Of a stretch of DNA of 64,000 bases, positions 46,301 through 55,400 are shown piece by piece. The stretch lies in NCBI GenBank assembly GCA_964017235.1, contig OZ024938.1, positions 46,536,332 to 46,600,331 of the forward strand, in the 5' to 3' direction. Under the pieces are notes generated by a model. The model saw only the letters and a program-made list of their open reading frames with translations. It was not told the origin of the DNA and did no database searches. How positions within the stretch are numbered: the stretch's first letter is position 1; every line of letters starts with the position of its first letter. Source of the DNA: Sabellastarte sp. h YS-2021 (taxonomy: Eukaryota > Annelida > Polychaeta > Sabellida > Sabellidae). A program made the translations under genes and the position numbers.

Positions 46301-46808
46301 TAACCCTAAAGAAATACACATATTTTGACTTAGACTTAGAAAACTTATATTATCCTAAGCCAGTATATTTGAACAAGATACACCTTCTGTATCTCTGAAT
46401 CTGACCAGTATTGTAGCAAGGTGCATATGAGTAAACATTTGGTACATTCTACCTATAAATTGTCAGCAAGTACACAGTCAGCAAAAGCAGAGGAAATTCA
46501 AAAGATTGTACGGACACTTTCACATGTAATTTATTTTCTACTTGATAAAGCTTTACTCATTTCTGAAGAAGGTATTTCTGTAATATATCCTTACCTTTGG
46601 GCCCATAGTAACAGCTACAGCATCAGCCAAGATATCAACACCCTGGAGCATCAGCTGTCTTGACTCTGGGCCAAACTTGATGTCTTTCGCATAATGTCGG
46701 TTTTGACTGATGGACAAGCTATTCACTGCTGGAGCCAAAACTCTCCTTGCAAGAGCTGGTTTAACTATAGATGGAACCCGGTACATCGTGAACTTGTGGT
46801 GGTCTTAA
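34388..46808 (-). CDS. HSPD1: Mitochondrial 60-kDa chaperonin (HSP60), 12 coding exons
   Basis: Coding exons on the minus strand: 46786-46595, 46169-45917, 45499-45417, 44363-44268, 42606-42513, 41386-41217, 39464-39365, 38753-38646, 37927-37790, 36057-35883, 35477-35299 and 34546-34388. The length would be 581 residues apart from one extra base in exon 6. Residues 1-32 are a basic, hydroxylated mitochondrial targeting sequence ending before [14 protein letters not shown] (nucleotide loop) and [14 protein letters not shown] with VPGGG (chaperonin signature, catalytic Asp) are intact, and the C-terminus is the Gly-Gly-Met repeat. HSP60 rings fold imported proteins in the matrix using ATP, capped by HSP10, whose gene is divergent next door. 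A 3' splice site at 46809 (TATTTAG) just before the ATG implies a non-coding first exon, as in human HSPD1. Confidence 0.95.
34720..34920 (-). repeat. SINE-like dispersed repeat in HSP60 intron 11
   Basis: The antisense of this stretch resembles 40478-40620 and 43518-43640, which share GCATCTAATCA(C/T)AGGCTGT, TGACTCCCACAAGTG-like and CCCAATATGACCCTG words. I infer a common dispersed family with a box-B-like GTTTGACTCC. Boundaries are approximate. Confidence 0.4.
36838..37040 (-). mobile_element. LINE (CR1-like) C-terminal fragment in HSP60 intron 9
   Basis: The minus-strand translation [23 protein letters not shown] is the conserved extreme C-terminus of many animal LINE ORF2 proteins. Only this tail end is recognisable. 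Confidence 0.65.
38130..38462. repeat. 42-bp tandem repeat, about eight units, in HSP60 intron 8
   Basis: TTGGGCTGAGATTCAAACTC followed by CAACTTGCTAACATAC recurs about every 40-44 bases. Because 42 is a multiple of 3, frames on both strands stay open. The resulting 14-residue repeat peptides are an artefact of the array and not evidence for a gene. Confidence 0.9.
40478..40620 (+). repeat. SINE-like dispersed repeat in HSP60 intron 6
   Basis: Related to 43518-43640 through GCATCTAATCATAGGCTGT, GTTTGACCC and CCCAATATAACCCTGACTGT. The class is inferred. Confidence 0.45.
41217..41386 (-). CDS. HSPD1: HSP60 exon 6 with a one-base insertion and a GC donor
   Basis: The exon encodes [16 protein letters not shown] and then, one base out of frame, [15 protein letters not shown] through ALSTLVLN. 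The coding strand has five A residues at about 41339-41345, where the conserved protein needs four. Exon 5 hands over one base and exon 7 needs two, so the exon should be 169 bases and is 170. Its donor is AACAG|gcaaga: no GT is available, and AG|GCAAG is the consensus of GC-AG introns. The acceptor of exon 7 (TTTTGCAG at 39465) then restores AGA TTG AAA. Either the insertion is an assembly or sequencing error in a homopolymer, or this allele is broken. Confidence 0.85.
41640..42130 (+). repeat. Dispersed repeat, copy 2, in HSP60 intron 5
   Basis: Inverted counterpart of 32400-32900. The open frames over it on the minus strand are not supported as genes. Confidence 0.6.
42198..42300 (+). mobile_element. 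Internally deleted SINE with perfect 12-bp target-site duplication
   Basis: It carries the same head as the SINE at 12650 (GGCCACGGTGGCAGAGTG, CTCTCGCCTCCCACCTCTGA) with a box B GGTTCGGAC. It then jumps directly to the tail (CTGTACAGTGTTGAAAGTGA, (AAAT)n). TTAACAGGCAGA flanks it at 42186-42197 and 42301-42312. Confidence 0.9.
43518..43640 (+). repeat. SINE-like dispersed repeat in HSP60 intron 4
   Basis: GCATCTAATCACAGGCTGTA, GTTTGACTCCCACAAGTG and GACGTAAAACCCC are shared in order with 40478-40620 and, antisense, with 34720-34920. Confidence 0.45.
43808..44030 (-). mobile_element. tRNA-derived SINE, inverted copy in HSP60 intron 4
   Basis: On the minus strand: GCGCAGTGGTAACAC (box A region), CGCCTCCCACCTGTGAGG, a box B GCAGTTCAAACCG, the shared body (CGGCAGTTTACAGTACAGAA, CTGGTTTCCTCTGC) and an (AATA)n tail. 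It is full length relative to the copy at 12650. Confidence 0.8.
45185..45250. repeat. A/T low-complexity tract in HSP60 intron 3
   Basis: AAATAAA-type microsatellite-like run with no other content. The remaining HSP60 introns are AT-rich without recognised features beyond those listed. Confidence 0.7.
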
Positions 46809-47236
46809 CTAAATATAAAAATACATTATTTAATAAATATACTGGCATGGCAACTTAGCACACATCTCAACTTTGCACAAACCAGAAGACAGAATACTTG
46901 TTGACACTTGGTTAAGCATCAGCAATGCTCATGGTCTTTTTCATACTATAAGGCTGGAAATACACCTGTCCTCAATCTCATCATCCATACCAGCATCCGC
47001 GTACATATCCACACCCTTAATACCCTACTGCTCAGCCAGTAAAGTTCGTCACCTGTGTTTTATGGTAATTTTAAAGAGTTTTTACTGTCCAGGTACGACA
47101 CATATGAATACCTTGCCATTGAAAGAAGATATTCCATTTATTTAAATGTGAATATTAATTGCCCCTTTCCTGTCCTTGAGCATTTTACGGCAGGTGACGA
47201 ACTTCACTGGGCTGACGAAATTCACTGGCCGACCAG

Positions 47237-47358
47237 TAGATATTTTGGTATAATATAGTGAACTTCCACCCGTATCTGCAAACAAAGGGTCAAGTTTATT
47301 TGTTTTTGTTTTTTTGCGGATACAGATGAATGTTCACTGTGTTATACCAAAATATCTA
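47237..47358. mobile_element. 122-bp fold-back element in the HSP60/HSP10 upstream region
   Basis: TAGATATTTTGGTATAA at the left is the complement of TTATACCAAAATATCTA at the right. The arms continue for about 45 bases with mismatches (GTGAAC, GTATC-GCAAA). Confidence 0.75.
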
Positions 47359-48348
47359 CGATATTATGGGTACTAAAACAGACGCTGGTAAGGATGAGCT
47401 TAAGGACGCGTGTATTTCGCCTATAAAAAGAAGTCAAAGTGACAACTGAAATCAACACTGGGGTATATCATATTTATGTAAAAGAACGACAAATTAGTGT
47501 TCCAAGTTCAAGTTAGGGCAGTGCATGAGCAGTTTTGTGACAGTTCTGGATCTGAGGCTCATTGTAGAAGAGGCATATCCTGTTCACTAGCCAGGGCAGA
47601 TATTGTTACCGCGGATCTACTTTACTTGTGTGTAGAGCCAAGGTAACATATCTACAGCTGAAAGACAGATCTTCAGCAATCCCACTTGAGGAGTTGAACT
47701 GCTGATCAGATGTCAAAACCCCCGAGCCCAAACGACCCAGTTAAAGATTTGAAATATAACACATTGCCGTCATATAAACAACATATTGTGTACAACTATC
47801 ACAAATCTAAAATATATTAAAACTACTACATCTGTAATAGGTAGCCTGTAATATATCCACAACCAAAATTTTCATCAACGTCGGAGAAAAACACGTGGGA
47901 CAGCAGTGCACGTGTTGCCGGTTTTACGTAAATACAGAAATAAACATTAAGTGTAGTGAAGTACCTTGGCATATTACAGCAAATCAACCCACCATTAATA
48001 GTCAACTACTTACATACAATTATTCTGCAGAAGAATCCCAAACTCAATCAAAATATTACCAGTTAAATTGGTTGCCTTTGATGTTACAAGACTTTGGTCT
48101 CCTCCGTGGGTTTCCTACTGTTTCAAAACGAGGCTCCTTCAATCACATTGGGGCCGGTATAATGAATAATGTTTTTAAAAGAAATGAGGCGGTAATTGGA
48201 AATAATTTTTTTGCCTATTATTCTTATACCTGCACCATTTAATATTTTCAGCATATGCAGTACATGGAAATAATATTTCTTTTTCAATTAACTGTGAAAA
48301 TTAATTTTAAGCTTGAAATATTCACATTAGGCTGATTCCGGGGCGAAT

Positions 48349-48356
48349 TTCTAGAA
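48349..48356. promoter_or_regulatory. Heat-shock-element core TTCTAGAA
   Basis: Matches the inverted pair nTTCnnGAAn. A GAA one base too close lies upstream and imperfect units follow, so it is a partial heat shock element about 290 bases before the HSP10 start codon. Confidence 0.45.
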
Positions 48357-48540
48357 AGGTTGCCCGAAATCTGATGTAATTTATCATATCTGAAACTATA
48401 TCAGAGCTGTCAAGCGGTAATTTCTTACAAAATGAAATTACATAGCTATACTGGTCAGATATATCGTCATTACATTACTTAGATATTGTTAGATTGGCTT
48501 AATTTTAACATTAACTGGTCGACCTTCATTGAAATTATTT

Positions 48541-48569
48541 ACTTCCGACAAAGGATACACGCATGCGCA
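48541..48569. promoter_or_regulatory. Adjacent ETS/NRF-2 (ACTTCCG) and NRF-1 (CGCATGCGCA) sites
   Basis: ACTTCCG at 48541-48547 is the ETS/GABP core CGGAAGT on the minus strand. CGCATGCGCA at 48560-48569 is an almost complete palindromic NRF-1 site. Both are known in promoters of nuclear genes for mitochondrial proteins. They lie 70-98 bases before the HSP10 ATG, so transcription of HSP10 probably starts nearby. Confidence 0.6.
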
Positions 48570-48638
48570 ACAATAAAGGACAAGGTCATAGCAACACATG
48601 TGAGTGCTGGAGACATCAAGAAAAAGACATACAGCGAA

Positions 48639-51045
48639 ATGGTAAGCTAGTTTACTGCTGTCACAATTTAAGATTTATATATTGTATATATTTGAGGCTA
48701 CATTTGATATGTAGTAGATATGTGGTTTTATAACCATATTCCTTGTGCGTCATGAGTGGTTATTTGGTGCAGATGTCTTCATGCTGCAGGTACTGTACTA
48801 GCTACTGTCCTGGAGTGTATTTTTCAGCTATTCTTGTGATATATGTGTTTATCAATTAGGCTCCACGTGTGTGTACCAGTAGAGCCGTGGAACAGCCCCA
48901 CATAAAACTTGGTTTGCAAAAAATACTTTCCTGCTGGGGAAAAAAGATGAACGGTTATATCAGGTTTTATGTACACAGTAATATGTACCCAGATAGCATT
49001 CCGACGTCGGGCCAACTTCGGCACATCCGTCGGCCCGACGTTGGCCCAACGGCTTTTTGACCGGCGGCCCGACGTTGGCCCAACGTCGGCAAACCACCGA
49101 AAAAAAATTACTCAATGTATAGCATCAACCAATCAGATTGTCCACAAACAACATTTTCAGTGTGAATTTATAATGAGAATGTTATTTTTATTTCTAAAAT
49201 TATTAAATAGTTGGTTAAAATTTGTGGGCTCACTGAAATATGATTTTTAGACATACCATAATAAATAATTTTTTACTAAGTTTCACAAAATCCCCTATTA
49301 TTGCTCGCCGCCATCTTGAATAAAAATCCACTGTTGGCCCAACGTCGGCAAAATGTAGAGATATCAAACCAAAGTTGTGGTCGGCAGGCAGCTGTTGGGC
49401 CAACGTTGGCCCAACGTCGGCAAAATCTGCCGACCTTGCGACCAACAGCCAACGTCGGTCCGACGGCGGAATGCTATCTGGGTAGTGGACTAAATAAATT
49501 GATATTAATCCAAGGACAAAGAGAATATGATATAAATGGTAATGTCTCCTATCAATATCAGTGTCCATTTCTGTGAATTCAGTTAGTATCCATGAATCAG
49601 TGACAATTTAATTGTATCCTGTTTTAATTGTGTCCATATTTTAACAATATTCACATTTTTCTATGCATGGGCACTTTTACAGATATGTGTAGTTAGGGAA
49701 GACAATTTTATTTAATTTTTTTATTCATTATAAAATTTGTAGCCTTTTGTTTTGTCTAGCTTAACTGTCATTATATGATACTCTACTAGCAGTACAGAGG
49801 AAATTTCTGTACTACTGTTAGCAACTTGGCCAGTTGTTTTTTTTTATTAGCCACTTCTCTGTACATATGACATGATTGACATATATGACATGATTGACAT
49901 CTGGTATGTATTGACATTGTGGGGATTCTTTTCACATCTAATACTTGACCCATGTATTTTTCAGGCAGGAGCACTGAAACGTTTCATTCCATTATTTGAC
50001 CGTGTTTTGATTGAGAGAGTAGCTGCAGAAACACAGACCAAGGGAGGTGTGCTCATACCAGAGAAAGCTCAAGCCAAAGTACAAACAGGGACAGTTGTTG
50101 CAGTTGGACCAGGATCAAGGGCAGATGTATGCTTTTAATATTTTCATGCTGGAATTTTTAAAGGTTAAATATTTATTTCAGCACAAACTATGGTCGTTTA
50201 CTGGTGGCAAAAGATAAACGTATGGACAATGGGAGAGAAGTCATTATGACTTTTTGTATTGTAAATGAGTTGGTTTAAACAACTGATTTTAAGAAGTTGA
50301 ACTTTTGTATAAAAATATCTTTCAACCAACATAGCACAGGTAGTAATTAATGGTAGGTGATTAAGTGTAAAATACAGTTGGTCAACACTCAAAAGTAAAG
50401 TACATGGACTTGATAGAATGTATTTGTTTAACAACTGTTTGATACAAGCAAGCTTTTGTTTCTTAGTATATGTAAATGATTAAATAGAATTCTATATTCA
50501 CCATATTCATACCATTTCAGAATGGATCTGTAATTCCACCAGCTGTATCTGTTGGTGATAAAGTGTTGCTACCAGAATTTGGAGGAACAAAAGTATCACT
50601 TGAAGAAAAAGTAAGTATTTTGTTTGACTAACTGAAGAAAAATCGTAAATGTTTCAAGCACATTTTGTTAAAGTATTTAAAGAAAATTGTGATAAGTTCG
50701 AGATACTTTTGGTTGCTTTATCATGAACAAAAATGTATCCGTCTCGTCCATGCCTTTTTATACAATTAGTTGATCAACACACACCTGTTGTCAATATATT
50801 TCAGTTATTTTTTACCAGTCAGAATACATGTGATGATATTCAGTTTCATTCCTGAACACATAAATGTGAGTATGCAACAGCTGTTTGTTGTCAGCTAGTC
50901 AAATCCAGAATGTTCTATAAAATGTATTTGTGCATTTTTGAAATTCATATACTTAAAGTATTTTAACTTGGTTTTCACAATTTCTGATTTTCAGGATTAC
51001 TTCTTATTCCGAGATGGTGATCTGTTGGGAAAATTCGACTCTTGA
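48639..51045 (+). CDS. HSPE1: Mitochondrial 10-kDa chaperonin (HSP10), 4 coding exons
   Basis: Exons are 48639-48641 (start codon only, then gtaagc), 49965-50126, 50521-50610 and 50995-51045. All joins are phase 0 with GT-AG introns, giving 101 residues (human 102). Conserved parts are FIPLFDRVLIERVAAET, the mobile loop TKGGVLIPEKAQAKVQ with its hydrophobic tripeptide that docks on HSP60, TVVAVGPGSR, GDKVLLPEFGGTKV and the C-terminal DYFLFRDGDLLGKF. Seven subunits cap the HSP60 ring in the matrix. The N-terminus acts as an uncleaved import signal in known homologues. The first exon ends right after the ATG, so the ATG depends on splicing to the exon at 49965. Confidence 0.95.
48988..49482. 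mobile_element. 495-bp GC-rich TIR element in HSP10 intron 1
   Basis: The ends begin CCCAGATAGCATTCCG and match as inverted repeats over 23 bases with one mismatch, flanked by TA at 48986-48987 and 49483-49484. The interior repeats GTTGGCCCAACGTCGGCAAA-like words in both orientations. There is no transposase frame, so it is a non-autonomous element. Confidence 0.8.
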
Positions 51046-51735
51046 AAGTGAAACTGCAGTGGAAAATTTTAGACATTTAAAATTTTAAAAATCAACATCT
51101 TAGGAGAAGCAGATTTACAACAACAACAACAAAAAAAACATTAAGAGGTTTCTGTTTGGAGGGTTTACATTTGTGATTGTTTTTGTATGTACATTTTTCT
51201 GTCGTGTGAAAGATGCTCATCAGAATTTACCTGTCAAGTACATAATGAATGAATGAACAAACTTATATATCAAGATTTCACTGAACAAGGTCTTGGATCT
51301 TGATCAGTTGGAATATATGTGTTCTCTGTTTAATTACAGACATTATTTTGTGTGTTCAATATTATTTGTGGTAATGATACCATATTTTTCTCATTTATGT
51401 CCTGTTTCAAAGAATTAAAAATTGTTAATTTTTCGAGTATAATTATGTTCAAAGTGAACAGTAAATTCATGGAAGAAATAAGAAATGCAATCTGGAAAAA
51501 GATGCTACCGGGTCACCTTTGTGACTTGATTACCATATTTTAGTGAGCTCATACCAAGGACCACCTCTGTAACTTTCTAATGCGGCAGTCATCGTTTCCA
51601 GAATTTTCTTGGTTTATTATAAACATTGTAACTTCTCAGTAGCGAGAAAGCAAATCTGCAAATTGCTTATCCTATTAAAAATTGTTAGCAAGCAGGACTT
51701 GGGATTTTTGTATTGTCGTGGAGTTATAATAGGAA

Positions 51736-51741
51736 AATAAA
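51736..51741 (+). terminator. Poly(A) signal of HSP10
   Basis: AATAAA is followed by a GT-rich stretch (GTGTATTTAAGGGTGTCTTTGTTTTGTC), the usual downstream element. The implied 3' UTR is about 700 bases. Confidence 0.5.
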
Positions 51742-52046
51742 ATGTGTATTTAAGGGTGTCTTTGTTTTGTCACGGTTATTTATTGAAATATATCTATTGC
51801 AAACCCTACTGTTCAAAGCAATTAATATCCCACATACAGTTTATATTCAACTAAAGATAATCGGAGAACCAATTCATTTGGAAGTGTGTATTTCCCCTGG
51901 CTCTCATGTATGTGGTCATGGGTTCGAATTTAGATCATGGGAATCTGTGAGGAATTACTTGGGTCTATTGCAAAACCACTAAAGCTGCTGACGGTCAGCT
52001 AGAAAAGCTAACTTTGACCTGAAAACCTCACAATGAGCAATTTCCA

Positions 52047-52052
52047 TTTATT
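52047..52052 (-). terminator. Poly(A) signal of the ARID gene
   Basis: TTTATT on the plus strand (AATAAA on the coding strand), about 440 bases past the stop. HSP10 and the ARID gene converge with roughly 300 bases between their signals. Confidence 0.4.
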
Positions 52053-52490
52053 TCCCTAAAAAATTCTTCGGCAGTCAAGTGCCGAGTATCTTAACAGGCT
52101 ATCAAAGACTTTTTCCTGTGACCAATGAACTAGAAAGTGCAGTTTCCCTAATTTTATATTTGGAATGAAAATGAAATGCTGTTTGTTCTAAGGTTGACCT
52201 TTAGATTTCTTGATCACGATTTAATATGATCCTGGTACAGGGGCCAAAGTAAGACAAAATCCTGAATATTTAACGATAATTTACTAACGTATGTGCAAAA
52301 ATGATCAAATGATTAACTAAATACAAATCTATATTCAGCTCTCTTGTGGTGATTTGGGCTTCCAAGTATTGTAGCCCCCATTAGTTCCCGAATGGCAACT
52401 GGGGAGCTTTGTCTTTTATCTCTTTTACACAAGAAATTTCTCCACCTATCTATAGTAACATTGTCTATGGCTGAGATAGACATCAGGTGC

Positions 52491-55400
52491 TCAGTTTTCT
52501 GGTCCTTGCCATTCCTTCATCATCTGTTTGTGTAGACACTCCAGTTCGTCCCCAAGTGTGACCATCTCATTCAGGGTTTGCTCTTCCAAGTCACTGTCAG
52601 TCCACAAGGGTTCACTGGCCTCTGGTACAATCTGAGGACTTTCTTCTGACAAACAAAATAATTATACCAGGTGCAATTAGGAAGATTATTTTTTTTGATT
52701 TCACGATCCGCAGTTCATAATGGTCCTGAGATTGTCCACCAGGGGTTTCCCGGCGAATACTAAATTTTCCTAAGACCCTGGGTGTTATTTAGATTACTTA
52801 CAACATCAGAAAACGGTCATATTTTTTATACAAATGCATGAATAGTGTGCCATCTTAATGTCAATAAGGACTCATTTTGTTAGGCAGCAAGCAACATGTA
52901 AACAACTAAAAATATACAGTATTTATGTTGCTAATGGTAACTTGCAGTAAAATAATATGTTTCAAATAACAACAAGACTGTCAAAGATGTCCCAAAAGGC
53001 GGGTTGCAATTTGATTGGACACAGCGTTTTCGAGTCCGGAAACAGTAATGTTGACGGACAGACAAACAGACAAAAAACAGACAAACGAACGGACGAAATT
53101 ACACCAATTTCGAAAGCAACCTAGCTATGATGGTGATCTATCTCCCTGTCAGATTTGAATTTGATTGGACAAACCGTTTTCGAGTTAGAGTCCGGAAACG
53201 GAAATGTTGACGGACAGACAAACGGACAAACAAACAGAGAGAATTACACCAATTTTGAAAGGAACCTAACTGTGATGGTGATCTATCTCCCTGTCAAGTT
53301 GAATTCAATTGGACAAACCGTTTTCGAGTTAGGAGTCCTGAAACGGAAACTTTGACAAACGGACAAACAAACGGACGGAATTAGACCAATTTCCAAAGCA
53401 ATCTAGCTGTGATGGTGATCTATCTCCCTGTCAAGTTTGAATTCAATTGGACAAACCGTTTTCGAGTTAGAGTCCGGAAACAGAAATTTTAACGGATAGA
53501 CAAACGGACAAACAAACGGACGGAATTACACCAATTTTGAAAGGAACTTAGCTATGATGGTGATCTATCTCCCTGTCAAGTTTGAATTCAATTGGACCAA
53601 CCGTTTTCAAGTTAGAGTCCTGAAACGGAAATTTTGACAAACGGACAAACAAACGGACGGAATTAGACCAATTTCCAAAGCAACCTAGCTGTGATGGTGA
53701 TCTATCTCCCTGTCAAGTTTGAATTCAATTGGACAAACCGTTTTCGAGTTAGAGTCCGGAAACAGAAATTTTGACGGATAGACAAACTGACAAAAACGGA
53801 CGAACGAACAGACAGAATTACACCAATTTTGAAAGGAACCTAGTTGTGATGGTGATCTATGTTTCTATCAAGTTTGAATTCAATTGGACAAACCGTTTTC
53901 GAGTTCGAGTCCGGAAACCGAAATGTTGACGGCAGACAAACGGACAAAAAATGGACAAACAAGCGGACAGAATTACACCAATTTCGAAAAGGAACCTAGC
54001 TATGATGGTGATCTGTCTCCCTGTGAAGTTTGAATTCGATTGGACAAACCGTTTTCGAGTTAGAGTCTGGAAACGGAAATTTTGACGGATAGACAAACGA
54101 ACAGACGGAATTACATCAATTTTGAAAGGAACCTAGTTGTGATGGTGATCTATGTACCTGTCAAGTTTGAATTCAATTGGACAAAGCGTTTTTGAGTTAG
54201 AGTCCTGAAACGAAAATGTGGACGGACAGACAGATGGACGTCAGACACCTCAATATAACAGGCCTATTGGTTACACGCAACCCGCCTAAAAACAACCATT
54301 ACTGTGGTAAATTTGCTATATTGGTTAAAATGAAAGTCTGTTCCATGAAATTTTAACTTTTTGAAGGACAATATTTGTACACTTCTACATCATAATTAAT
54401 CAAATACCGAAATGGGGAAATTTTACTTGGTGATTCTTCATGTAAATTTACGTATCTTGAGCTGCACTTATTTTGGTGTAGCTGCACCTGTGTGCTAACT
54501 TTGAATCTTTTGATAATGTGGCAAAACTCCACTAATAATATAACAACTGTCAATTTTTTTTCTTAACAAGATGTCTGCAGTTGCAGCTTTGTGAATTGAC
54601 AACAAAATAGGTGTTTATCTTTACCTGGCATAACATTACTATCCATTGTGTTCAGTCCACCTTTCTGAAGATCTTCAATGCCTTTGAAATTGTTGGTGTC
54701 ATAGAAGCAAATGTTCAGATCCAATTTTTCGGACCCTGTCAAAGATAAACAGATGAACCAATAGGAACTTACATTTCGTTTGTAATTCTGCAATCTTCAG
54801 GAAATGAAAGCTGACAATATTCTGATCACATCATAATACACAGTATTAGACAGTTTTAGAAAGCTAAAATCATTTTCCATGAGGAATATTCAATACAAAA
54901 ATTTCCTCCACTTAGTCACTTTAGCTGATATGGTTGGATGAAGATCCCTGCCAATGAAGGCCATACCAAGCAGTTTTTTTTTCAAATTTTACCACAGCCA
55001 AATGAAAACTGAAATACTCTTCTACCATTTGCAACCGTTTACACTTGTGCACCCATTTACTCCAGGAATACATGAGATCGAATACAAAAATGACCTAAGT
55101 ACAGTGTTTAAAGTTTGTTTGAAAGTCACCAGTGCAATAAATATACTTTTATAAATATTTTTGATTTCAAATCGAATGCAAATCTACTCTAAGCTGCTGG
55201 CAGATAAGTGGTATACGTGTAGCAAGTCTCAAAATACACAGTTACAAGATTTGACATTAAACACACTGCAAGAGGACAACTTTATCCAAATCATGCATTA
55301 TATAAATTAATAATATATCTGTGGAAATTGTAATCTATCCTACATTTTGGAAATTTTGTTTTCTGCTACTTCTACTTTGGTCTATTAGATTGGGGCAATA

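Larger units (their letters stand above)
46809..48638. promoter_or_regulatory. Shared upstream region of HSP60 and HSP10
   Basis: About 1.8 kb separates the HSP60 start codon (46786, minus) from the HSP10 start codon (48639, plus). It must hold the non-coding first exon of HSP60, its intron, the promoter and the HSP10 5' UTR. Candidate donors for that first exon on the minus strand include AAT TGTAT|gtaagt (48006-48011) and GTGCAG|gtataa (about 48224-48229). I cannot choose between them. Regulatory motifs cluster near HSP10: a TTCTAGAA heat-shock core at 48349-48356, an ETS/NRF-2 site at 48541-48547 and an NRF-1 site at 48560-48569. A fold-back element is at 47237-47358. Confidence 0.65.

Noticed and set aside
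53155..54096. Small frames on both strands over the 52.9-54.3 kb array
   Set aside because: They repeat with the array unit and have no conserved features.
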